A program made the translations under genes and the position numbers. A stretch of 64,000 nt of DNA from Thermophilibacter immobilis. Lineage in GTDB: Bacteria > Actinomycetota > Coriobacteriia > Coriobacteriales > Atopobiaceae. The notes beneath the pieces were generated by a model, which worked only from the letters and a program-made list of their open reading frames with translations, was not told the DNA's origin and made no database searches. Position 1 is the first letter of the stretch. Each line of letters begins with the position of its first letter. The stretch is from NCBI RefSeq assembly GCF_015277515.1, contig NZ_CP063767.1, positions 620,001 through 684,000 on the forward strand, in the 5' to 3' direction. Shown here piece by piece: positions 8,276 through 15,703 of this stretch.

Positions 8276-9313
8276 GTGAGGCGCCGCGCGCTCGCCCTTC
8301 GCGTGGCCGTCAGCCGGCTGCGCTCCGCCTCCTGGCTCATGCTCGCCATGGCGCTGGTGGGGGTGTTGGTGGCCTTTGGCCAGTGCGCGGCCCTGCTGCT
8401 CCGCGCTCGGCAGGCGGTGGGGGCCAGCGTGGCCCCGAGCCTGGGGGACTACGTCGCGTTCCTCATGGCCGGCACGCCGCAGCCGGCTCCGCTCTCCCTC
8501 TTCCTCGAGCCCCAGAGGTTCGTACTGGTCCCCTTTGGGTGGCTCGCGACGGTCCTCTTGCCGGCGGCGGTGACGTCTCTTGCGTTTGGGGGCGCCGCCG
8601 ACCCTGACCCCCTGCTCGTCGCGTCGGGGAGCCGCTGGGGCCACTTTGCGGGCCGCTGCCTCGCGGTGCTCGCGTGCGGGGCCGGGTACTGGGCCACCCT
8701 CACGCTCGTGTGCGCCGCCGCGGCCGGGCTCTCCGGCGGCGAGATGTCTCTCACCGCGTCCTCGTGGCTGCCGCAGGCGGCGGGGCTCGCGCACGAGACA
8801 CAGACTCAGCCTCCCTACCAGGTGGGCGCGTTCTACGGGGCCGCAATCCTGTTCTCACTGGCGCTCCTGCTGGCGCAGCTCGCGGCCTCGGACGCGTGGG
8901 GGAGCCGAATCGGCTTCATCGCCGTGGCGGCGCTCGTCGTGGGCTCGGTCTATCTGATGACCCCGGCGCTCCCGGGAAACCTGATGATGGCAGCGCGTAG
9001 CTCCGTGTTCGTAGGCCTCTGGCAGATCGAGGTCGAGGTTGGTCGGGGCGCCCTGCAGGCGGGGATCGACTCCGCCTTTGTGATGGCCGCGGCGAGGTGG
9101 TGGGGCTCGAGGGAAAGAACGGCTCGGGCAAGACGATGGCCATGCGCGTGGTGCTGGGGCTCGTGCGCCCCGACGAGGGTGAGGTGGAGGTCGCCGGAGA
9201 GGTGCTCTGGCGAGACGCCTCGTTTCCCCCGAGCGTGGGGCTCCTCATCGAGGAGCCGGCGCTTCTGGGTACCTACTCCGCCCTGGCCAACCTGCGGTTC
9301 CTGGCCGCCATAA
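8276..9313 (+). pseudogene. Third permease of the ABC locus, running out of frame into the ATPase
   Basis: The GTG start follows GGGAGGAGGGGAGG. Six or so membrane helices are readable up to about 9085, ending LPGNLMMAARSS and GALQAGIDSAFVMAA. From there the frame passes into the ATPase gene in the wrong frame and yields a Trp/Arg/Pro-rich tail until 9313, so the last 75 or so residues are spurious. No permease stop codon precedes the ATPase. Either a deletion fused the permease 3' end to the ATPase, or a one-base frameshift broke what was an in-frame junction. A 17-codon frame (8226-8279, MRATFPRIDLGV) overlaps both the stop of the previous gene and this start, and might couple translation. 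Confidence 0.65.
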
Positions 9314-9654
9314 GGGGGGTCGCGCGTGACGAGGACCTGAGGCGCGCCCTCGAGCGCGTGGGGCTCGACCCTGACGACAAGAAGCGCGTGCGCAAGTACT
9401 CGCTCGGCATGAAGCAGCGCCTGGGCATCGCCATGGCCCTCATGGAGGCGCCCGACCTCATCGTGCTCGACGAGCCGACCAACGCGCTCGATGAGAGGGC
9501 ATGCACGGAGCTCGTGGGGATCATCGGCGAGGAGCGGGCACGCGGGGCGGCGATTCTCCTCTCGAGCCACGACGCGGACTTCCTCAAGGCGACCTGCGAC
9601 CGTGTCTGCCATATGGAGTCTGGCCGCATCAAGGAGACGGGCGAGACAAGATGA
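9097..9654 (+). CDS. ABC transporter ATPase, N-terminally truncated or frameshifted
   Basis: The 185-residue reading contains Walker A (GLEGKNGSGKT) only five residues from the first possible start, the ABC signature YSLGMKQRLGIAMAL, Walker B LIVLDEPTNALDE and the switch His (LLSSHDADFL). The usual 25-30 residues before Walker A, carrying the first beta strands and the aromatic A-loop, are missing in this frame. The sequence just upstream in the neighbouring frame (IEVEVGRGALQAGIDSAF) could be that missing start, in which case a single base was lost near 9082. As it stands, the protein is unlikely to bind ATP normally. The ATPases for lantibiotic/bacteriocin immunity transporters share this K-N-G-S-G-K-T style. 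Confidence 0.7.
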   Translation: MVGLEGKNGSGKTMAMRVVLGLVRPDEGEVEVAGEVLWRDASFPPSVGLLIEEPALLGTYSALANLRFLAAIRGVARDEDLRRALERVGLDPDDKKRVRKYSLGMKQRLGIAMALMEAPDLIVLDEPTNALDERACTELVGIIGEERARGAAILLSSHDADFLKATCDRVCHMESGRIKETGETR

Positions 9655-10265
9655 GAGGGCGCAGGCTTCTGGTCGTGGCGCTTCTGGCGGCCGCCGTCGT
9701 AGCCGTGGGGGCGCGCATCTGGTGGGTCAACGCGAACCTGCCCCGGATTCCCCTCGAGTACTACGGGCAGGGGGAGTGGGTCCCCCTCGAGGGGGCGTTC
9801 CAAAGCAGCGCGGACGAGGGCACCGACAGCTACTCGGTGATGGTCGAGGACGCGACGATCACGACCTACGACGGGTACCTCGGGGCGCACGGAGACGGCA
9901 CGCAGGAGCTGGGCGAGCACGGTTCCGCTCACTGCGTGGTCGACGTGACCCTGCGCATCAGAAACGAGGGCACCGACCAGGGCGGGCTCAACACCTTCCA
10001 GATGGTCCTGGTCCCCGCGCGCGCCAACGAGTACCTCATCTGCGACGTCATGAACCCCGACGCCCTGTGGCCGCAGGTCCAGGAGGGGGCCGGCTCCATC
10101 GTGAGCATACGCCCGGGGACCGAGTACGTGGTCCACATCCCCTACGTCTTCAACGGCAACGAGGAGGTCTACGAGCGAGAGATTACGGACAGGAGCTTCA
10201 CGCTGCTGGTCTCTCGCATGCCCGTGCGCAAGATGATCGAGGTCACGGCAGGCGACGTCGCGTGA
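9651..10265 (+). CDS. Single-pass extracellular protein closing the ABC locus
   Basis: The 204-residue protein has a basic start (MRGRR), one membrane segment (LLVVALLAAAVVAVGA) and an extracellular beta-rich domain with the pattern CVVDVTLRIRNEGTD, which parallels CRVVVVDVTVENVD in the first anchored protein of this locus. The start overlaps the ATPase stop (ATGA). Function is unknown; position and fold suggest an accessory or immunity protein of the transporter. It ends 28 bases from the convergent dipeptidase gene. Confidence 0.6.
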   Translation: MRGRRLLVVALLAAAVVAVGARIWWVNANLPRIPLEYYGQGEWVPLEGAFQSSADEGTDSYSVMVEDATITTYDGYLGAHGDGTQELGEHGSAHCVVDVTLRIRNEGTDQGGLNTFQMVLVPARANEYLICDVMNPDALWPQVQEGAGSIVSIRPGTEYVVHIPYVFNGNEEVYEREITDRSFTLLVSRMPVRKMIEVTAGDVA

Positions 10266-10293
10266 CCTTTGGCGCCGCCCCGGGCGCCCCCGC

Positions 10294-11778
10294 CTACCCG
10301 TCGCTGCGGGAGAACCCGTTCCTCATGCGCATGCTGGTCTCGTAGAGGACCTTGTCCAGAAGCTCGTCGGTCTGGCGACGGCACTCGTCGGCGACGGCGT
10401 CGTTCGCGGCCTCGCGCCCGCCGCCCGCCTCGTCGCAGGAGCGCACCAGTGCGGTGCAGGTGGAGCCCACCGCCTCCTGGTAGCGCTCCACGTGCGGCAG
10501 ACAGGCGCCAAAGGCTGCGTCGGCGAGGGCCCCTATGAGGCGGTTGGCCCAGTAGAAGTTCTCGCTGGTCACGCGCATCGTGGTGTTCTCCAGATAGGCG
10601 GGCGTCCCGTCCACGTTAGCGTAGAGGGGCACGAGGGCGTTGAAGGCGTTGGAGCCCAGCGCGACCCACTGCAGCGCCTGCCAGGCCTCCCCCACGTAGG
10701 GGCGCAGCTGCAGCACCGAGAGCTGGCTGTTGCGGTTGATGCCGATCGGGCGGTACAGCCCCCGGCGGTCGGGGCAGCCGGCCTGCGCGTAGGGGTCGTA
10801 CGGCGTGCCCTGGTAGTGCAGGGAGAGCACGTACTTCACGTCCTCGATCGTGACCTTGCGCTCGGGCACGCGGCACCAGGCCAGATGGTCGCTCTCGGGG
10901 CCAAAGTCCTCGCTCGGGGCGGCCGTGTCCCACGGGCCCGCGTGCGGGCTCAAGAAGCGCTGCATGGACCAGGCGCGCGGCGTGTTGTAGACGTGGTCGG
11001 AGTCGGAGTGGCTGCCGAAGGCCTCGCGCGGGTTGAAGCGCCGGCCGTCTCCGCCCATGGTGAGGTCGAGGTGGTTCTTCTCCATCCAGTCGCCCAGGTC
11101 GGCCGAGCACAGGTGCTCGGTGCCCCCGCCCAGGGCGTCGTCGAGGTCGAACGAGTCCAGACCCAGCTGGTTGGGCATGGTCACGTAGCAGTCGTCCGGT
11201 ACGCGCCGTGCGATCCAGTGGTGGCCGCCCACGGTCTCGAGCCACCAGACCTCGTTCACGTCCGAGAGGGCGATGCCGTTCATCTCGTAGGTGCCGTACT
11301 GCGCGAGAAGGGCCCCCAGGCGCAGTACCCCGCCGCGCGCGCTCGTGGCGTAGGGCAGGACGAGGGTGAGAAGGTCCTCCTCGCCGATGCCGCCGGCCTG
11401 CTCGGGGACGTAGCCGTCCTCGCCGGGGGCGCCTTGGGCCGCGCGATACGCCACGAACGGGTCGGCCGCGCGCACGCGCTCGTTGGTGGTGAGGGTCTCG
11501 GTGGCGCTCATGCCCACGTTGTGGGCGTTGATGCCCGCCTCCTCCCAGAGACCCTCCTTGAGGTCGACGTTGGGCATCGCGGTGTAGCGCGCGCCGCCGT
11601 CGGGCAGGGGGACCGTGAGGCGGCCGAGCACGCTCGTGTAGCTCTTCCTCTTGGTGGGGTCCACGGTCACGAGGCGCTTGGGGTTGAAGGTCCCGTTAGG
11701 GGAGTCCTCGTTGCGCGCGACCATGGTCGACCCGTCGTAGCTGGCCTTCTTGCCGACCAGAATGGTGGTGCAGGGCAT
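10294..11778 (-). CDS. pepD: C69 family dipeptidase
   Basis: The 494-residue protein starts MPCTTILVGKKASYDG and continues with TMVARNEDS, the N-terminal nucleophile signature of the C69/U34 dipeptidase family: Cys3 becomes the catalytic residue after the leader is removed, and the ARNED segment is conserved. The length is normal for the family. It hydrolyses a range of dipeptides in the cytoplasm, releasing amino acids for fermentation. AGGAGG lies six bases before the ATG. It is a single gene, divergent from aroF and convergent with the 5-10 kb locus. Confidence 0.92.
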   Translation of the reverse strand: MPCTTILVGKKASYDGSTMVARNEDSPNGTFNPKRLVTVDPTKRKSYTSVLGRLTVPLPDGGARYTAMPNVDLKEGLWEEAGINAHNVGMSATETLTTNERVRAADPFVAYRAAQGAPGEDGYVPEQAGGIGEEDLLTLVLPYATSARGGVLRLGALLAQYGTYEMNGIALSDVNEVWWLETVGGHHWIARRVPDDCYVTMPNQLGLDSFDLDDALGGGTEHLCSADLGDWMEKNHLDLTMGGDGRRFNPREAFGSHSDSDHVYNTPRAWSMQRFLSPHAGPWDTAAPSEDFGPESDHLAWCRVPERKVTIEDVKYVLSLHYQGTPYDPYAQAGCPDRRGLYRPIGINRNSQLSVLQLRPYVGEAWQALQWVALGSNAFNALVPLYANVDGTPAYLENTTMRVTSENFYWANRLIGALADAAFGACLPHVERYQEAVGSTCTALVRSCDEAGGGREAANDAVADECRRQTDELLDKVLYETSMRMRNGFSRSDG

Positions 11779-12088
11779 GATGCCTCCTTGGTCGAGGTTC
11801 TTGTCGGCCCCATTCTAGCCGTGTCGGACGCATGCCCGCCCGGTCGCGCGGGGAGCCCTCCGCGGTGAAAGCCAGCTTGGGTGTGCTCACGCCCGTTCGC
11901 GTCTCCGCGAGCCTGCCTCCTCGCACAAAATCGCCTTTGAGAAGAACCAGTCCGTGCGCCATGGCAGCCTCGACGCAAGGTGTGGTCGCACGTTTGTTTC
12001 GGGAGCCGATCATCTTGGCCGCCCCGCCACCAGCGAGAAACGCCCCCGTCATACTGCGAGTAGTTCTCGATAAAGACGGAGGAGTCCC
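11779..12088. other. Divergent promoter region between pepD and DAHP synthase
   Basis: These 310 bases separate two divergent genes. No gene, tRNA or attenuator-like leader with runs of Phe, Tyr or Trp codons is apparent. Promoters must lie here, but none stands out. Confidence 0.5.
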
Positions 12089-13117
12089 ATGTCCATGAAG
12101 TTCAAGCGCCGCCTGCCCATCCCCAAGGAGATCCGCGAGGAGATGCCGCTGTCGGTCGAGCTGGCCGAGCGCAAGGTGGCCGTTGACGCCGAGGTCGCAA
12201 AGGTTCTGCGCGGCGAGGACGAGCGGCGCCTGCTCATCGTGGGCCCCTGCTCCGCGGACCGCGAGGACTCCGTGCTCGAGTACGCGAACCGGCTCGCCAA
12301 GCTGGCCGAGCGCGTCGAAGACCGCCTGGTCGTGATTCCGCGCGTCTACACGAACAAGCCGCGCACCAAGGGGACCGGTTACAAGGGCCTGCTCCACAAC
12401 CCCGACCCCGAGGCGGCCGACGACATGCTCGGTGGCATCAAGGCCATCCGCCACATGCACCTGCGCGTGGTGGAGGAGACGGGCCTCTTCACGGCCGACG
12501 AGATGCTCTACCCCTCCAACTACCAGTACCTCATTGACCTTCTCGCCTACATCGCGGTCGGCGCTCGCTCGGTCGAGAACCAGGAGCACCGCCTCGTGGC
12601 GTCGGGCGTCCCCATGCCGGTGGGCATGAAGAACCCCACGGGAGGCTCGACCGCCGTGATGCTCAACTCCATCTACGCGGCGCAGCAGCCCCAGACCTTC
12701 ATCTTCCGCAACTGGGAGGTCGAGACCACGGGCAACCCGCTCGCGCACGCGGTCCTGCGCGGTTACGTGGGCCTGGATGGCATCAACTACCCCAACTACC
12801 ACTACGAGTACCTCGAGCGCCTCTGCGCGAGGTACACGACGGACACCTACGCCTCTCCGGCGGTCGTCATCGACTGCAACCACGACAACTCGGGTAAGCG
12901 GCCCCTCGAGCAGATGCGCATCTGCCACGAGGTCATGGACTCGGTGCGCCGCTCGCCCGCGATCGGGCGGCTCGTGCGCGGCTTCATGGTGGAGAGCTAC
13001 CTCGAGGAGGGCAACCAGCCCGTGGGCGGCGGCGTGTACGGCAAGTCGATCACCGACGCGTGCCTGGGCTGGGAGAACACCGTCCGTCTCGTGCTCGAGA
13101 TGGCCGAGCGCGCGTAG
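12089..13117 (+). CDS. aroF: 3-deoxy-7-phosphoheptulonate (DAHP) synthase, class I
   Basis: The 342-residue enzyme condenses phosphoenolpyruvate and erythrose-4-phosphate, the first step of the shikimate pathway. It has the AroF/G/H-type motifs: LLIVGPCSADRE, PRVYTNKPRTKGTGYKGL, SVENQEHRLVASG, MPVGMKNPTGG and VIDCNHDNSGKR, which together hold the metal and substrate residues. There is no extra regulatory domain, so feedback control would rely on the short N-terminal extension as in E. coli isoenzymes; which amino acid inhibits it cannot be read from the sequence. The ATG follows GGAGGAG. It is followed by a dehydrogenase gene 130 bases away. Confidence 0.93.
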   Translation: MSMKFKRRLPIPKEIREEMPLSVELAERKVAVDAEVAKVLRGEDERRLLIVGPCSADREDSVLEYANRLAKLAERVEDRLVVIPRVYTNKPRTKGTGYKGLLHNPDPEAADDMLGGIKAIRHMHLRVVEETGLFTADEMLYPSNYQYLIDLLAYIAVGARSVENQEHRLVASGVPMPVGMKNPTGGSTAVMLNSIYAAQQPQTFIFRNWEVETTGNPLAHAVLRGYVGLDGINYPNYHYEYLERLCARYTTDTYASPAVVIDCNHDNSGKRPLEQMRICHEVMDSVRRSPAIGRLVRGFMVESYLEEGNQPVGGGVYGKSITDACLGWENTVRLVLEMAERA

Positions 13118-13247
13118 CGCCCCGGTGCGCCGTCCATTCCCGGCACCAGCCGTTGTTGCGAAAATGTTACCATCTCAACGAGGCTCAGCCTCGGGCGGCG
13201 ACGCGCAGGCGCGCCACTTTCTTTTGTCATTGGAAAGGATGATGCAC

Positions 13248-14336
13248 ATGAAGGCAGCACGCTGGTACGAGGCGGGCGACATTCGCGTCGAGGACGTTCC
13301 CGAGCCACAGGTTGACGACTACTATGACGTCAAGGTGAGGCTGCACTGGTGCGGCATCTGCGGCTCCGACCTGCACGAATACCTCATGGGCCCGATCTTT
13401 ATCCCCGTGGGCACCCCGCATCCCATCACCGGCGAGAAGGCACCCGTGATCTTGGGCCATGAGTTCTCCGGCGAGGTCGTCGACGTGGCCCCGGGCGTCA
13501 CCAACGTCAAGGTGGGTGACCGCGTGGTCGTGGAACCCCTCGTCTGCGACGACACCTGCCCGGCCTGCCAATCCGGCCACGAGAACCTCTGCGTGAACCT
13601 CGGCTTCCACGGCCTCGCCGGCCGGGGCGGCGGGTTTGCCGACTACACGACGTTCCGCCACCGGTTCGTCCACAAGATTCCCGACTCCCTGCCGTACGAC
13701 AAGGCCGCGCTCGTCGAGCCGCTCGCCGTGGGCTACCACTCGCTCGAGGCCGGGGGCTTCCAGGCGGGCATGACGGCGGTCGTGGCCGGCGCGGGCACGA
13801 TCGGCCTCGCGACGGTCGAGTCGCTACGCGCGCTGGGCGCCAAGCAGGTCATCATGGTCCAGCGCAAGTCGGTCCGCCAGGAGTACGCCAAGAACTCCGG
13901 CGCCGACGTGGTTCTTGACCCCAATGAGTGTGACGTGGTCGAGGAGATTAAAAAGCGCACGGACGGCTTTGGCGCCGACGTGGCGTTTGAGTGCACGGGC
14001 GCCGAGACCGTCTTCCACAAGCTGCTCGACGCGGTCCACGTGGGCGGCACCGTGGTCGTCACCTCCATCTGGGAGAAGCCCGTCCAGCTCGACCTCAACG
14101 ACGTCTGCATCCCCGAGAAGAAGGTCGTGGGCTCCATCGCCTACTGCGGCAGCGACTTTGACAACGTGATCGAGCTTTTGTCCTCCGGCAAGATTCCGGC
14201 CAACGGCTTCATCACCAAGAAGATTGCCCTCGACGACATCGTCGAGGAGGGCTTCAAGACCTTGACCGGCCCCGAGAAGAAGAAGCAGGTCAAAATCATC
14301 GTGAGCAACAACTCCGAGGAGCTCGCCACGGTCTAG
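13248..14336 (+). CDS. Zn-dependent alcohol dehydrogenase, 2,3-butanediol dehydrogenase type
   Basis: The 362-residue medium-chain dehydrogenase shows the catalytic zinc site (CGICGSDLHEY and GHEFSGEV), the four-Cys structural zinc loop (CDDTCPACQSGHENLC) and the nucleotide-binding GAGTIGLATVES. The insertion around PVGTPHPITGEKAPV is typical of R,R-butanediol dehydrogenases, so acetoin reduction is likely, although sorbitol- or threonine-type substrates are possible. Three ATG codons lie close together (13239, 13242, 13248); 13248 is chosen because GGAAAGG lies nine bases upstream. A strong hairpin follows the gene. Confidence 0.85.
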   Translation: MKAARWYEAGDIRVEDVPEPQVDDYYDVKVRLHWCGICGSDLHEYLMGPIFIPVGTPHPITGEKAPVILGHEFSGEVVDVAPGVTNVKVGDRVVVEPLVCDDTCPACQSGHENLCVNLGFHGLAGRGGGFADYTTFRHRFVHKIPDSLPYDKAALVEPLAVGYHSLEAGGFQAGMTAVVAGAGTIGLATVESLRALGAKQVIMVQRKSVRQEYAKNSGADVVLDPNECDVVEEIKKRTDGFGADVAFECTGAETVFHKLLDAVHVGGTVVVTSIWEKPVQLDLNDVCIPEKKVVGSIAYCGSDFDNVIELLSSGKIPANGFITKKIALDDIVEEGFKTLTGPEKKKQVKIIVSNNSEELATV

Positions 14337-14359
14337 GCGACCGCCCGGGCATGCGCGGG

Positions 14360-14392
14360 AGGGGATCGGGGGCCACTGCGCCCCCGACCCCC
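14360..14392. terminator. GC-rich hairpin between convergent genes
   Basis: GGGGATCGGGGGC pairs with GCCCCCGACCCC over a short loop, 24 bases after the dehydrogenase stop. It has no T-run but lies between convergent genes, where it could end transcription in the plus direction. Confidence 0.5.
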
Positions 14393-14573
14393 TCGCCAAA
14401 GGGCATTGAGAACAGCGTGACTCCCACCGTGACGGGCTGTCGTGCGCTCAGCTTCTGAGGGACACGTGCACCGCTCCGTTTCCGTCTGCCCTGTGCAGGG
14501 TTGCCCTCCCACGCGAGCGCAGGGAAACGAGGAGAGGGCGCTGTCGAATGAGTGACGGCCTGCACGCAGCGCG

Positions 14574-15392
14574 CTAGCGCCCGCGCTCCCGACGACGCTC
14601 GACGCGGGCCCGCAGGGCAACGCGGCGCAGCTCGCGGCAGCGCGCAGCGTCCATGGCCGGGACCCCCTCGAGGGGATAGGCGATGCCGAGCCGCTCGTAC
14701 TTGACGCGGCCCATCGTGTGGTAGGGGAGCAGGTCGAGCCCGATCACGTTGTCCCAGTCGCCGATGATGCGCCCGACGCCGGCGACCTCCTCCTCACCGT
14801 CGGTGAGGCCGGGCACCACGACGTGGCGCACGACCACGGGCACGCCGCGGCGCGCCAGCTCGTCTCCCAGCGCGAGCGCGTGCGTCGCGGAAAGGCCGCA
14901 CAGCCTCCTGTGGAGGGCGGGGTCGGACGCCTTGATGTCGAGCAGCACGAGGTCGCATTCGTCCAGAAGGGCCGAGAAGCGCTCGGCACCCGCAGTCTCG
15001 TAGGTAGCCCCGGAGGTGTCGAGGCAGGTGTGGATGCGCCCGGCGGGGGCGGCGTGGGCGGCGGCGAAGAGGGCGGCCACGAAGTCCGCCTGCGCCATGG
15101 GCTCGCCCCCCGTGGCCGTGATGCCGCCGCGACGGTAGAAGGGGCGGTTGCGCTCGAATACCCCCAGGATCTCGCGCACGCTCGTCTCGTCGCCCGGCCC
15201 CGCGCCGTCGGGGCCGGCAAAGGCCCAGGTGTCTGGGTTGTGGCAGTAAGCGCAGCGCAGAGGGCACCCCTGGCAGAAGACCACGAGGCGGGTGCCGGGG
15301 CCGTCAACGGTGCCAAAGGTCTCCAGGGAGTGGACCCGCCCGCGCACGGCGAGCGGGTCTGTGGTCGCGTCCGCGTGGGGAGCGACCGACAA
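14574..15392 (-). CDS. pflA: Pyruvate formate-lyase activating enzyme
   Basis: The 272-residue radical SAM enzyme carries the [4Fe-4S] motif CQGCPLRCAYCHNP (the CX3CX2C cysteines) and the downstream TATGGEPMAQADF motif. It abstracts a hydrogen from the glycine of pyruvate formate-lyase to make the active glycyl radical. It is the last gene of the pflB-grcA-pflA group and starts two bases after the stop of the glycyl-radical protein. Because the glycine is on a separate 83-residue protein here, this enzyme must act on that small protein instead of the large one. Confidence 0.93.
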   Translation of the reverse strand: MSVAPHADATTDPLAVRGRVHSLETFGTVDGPGTRLVVFCQGCPLRCAYCHNPDTWAFAGPDGAGPGDETSVREILGVFERNRPFYRRGGITATGGEPMAQADFVAALFAAAHAAPAGRIHTCLDTSGATYETAGAERFSALLDECDLVLLDIKASDPALHRRLCGLSATHALALGDELARRGVPVVVRHVVVPGLTDGEEEVAGVGRIIGDWDNVIGLDLLPYHTMGRVKYERLGIAYPLEGVPAMDAARCRELRRVALRARVERRRERGR

Positions 15393-15394
15393 GG

Positions 15395-15646
15395 CTACAG
15401 CGCCTCGTGGAAGGTGCGTGAGATCACGTCGTCCTGCTGCTCCTTGGTGAGGGACGCGAACTTGACGGCGTAGCCGGAGACGCGGATGGTGAGCTGCGGG
15501 TACTTCTCGGGGTGGGCCTGCGCGTCAAGGAGCGTGTCGCGCGTGAACACGTTGACGTTGAGGTGATGGCCGCCCTCCTCGGCGTAGCCGTCTATCATGC
15601 TCACGAGGTTGTCGACCTGCTCGGGGGAGGCGTCGGAGGTCTTCAT
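15395..15646 (-). CDS. grcA: Separate glycyl-radical domain of pyruvate formate-lyase (GrcA-like)
   Basis: The 83-residue protein ends with [16 protein letters not shown], the glycyl-radical loop in which the glycine of SGYA becomes the radical site, and then [13 protein letters not shown], which matches the extreme C-terminus of ordinary pyruvate formate-lyases. E. coli GrcA (YfiD), about 127 residues, is a repair substitute with the same domain, used when oxygen cleaves the enzyme. Here, however, the large subunit has no such domain, so this protein is probably an obligate subunit. It lies between pflB (57 bases away) and pflA (2 bases away), strongly suggesting co-expression. Confidence 0.85.
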   Translation of the reverse strand: MKTSDASPEQVDNLVSMIDGYAEEGGHHLNVNVFTRDTLLDAQAHPEKYPQLTIRVSGYAVKFASLTKEQQDDVISRTFHEAL

Positions 15647-15703
15647 GGTGGTTCCTTTCTCGAGTGGCGGCGTCGGGTCGGGGCCCGGTGCCGAGAGTTC
15701 GGC

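Noticed and set aside
12777-13247. Upstream extension of the butanediol-type dehydrogenase frame
   Set aside because: The extension overlaps the DAHP synthase gene in another frame and is Thr/Arg/Ser-rich shadow; the ribosome site and homology place the start at 13248.
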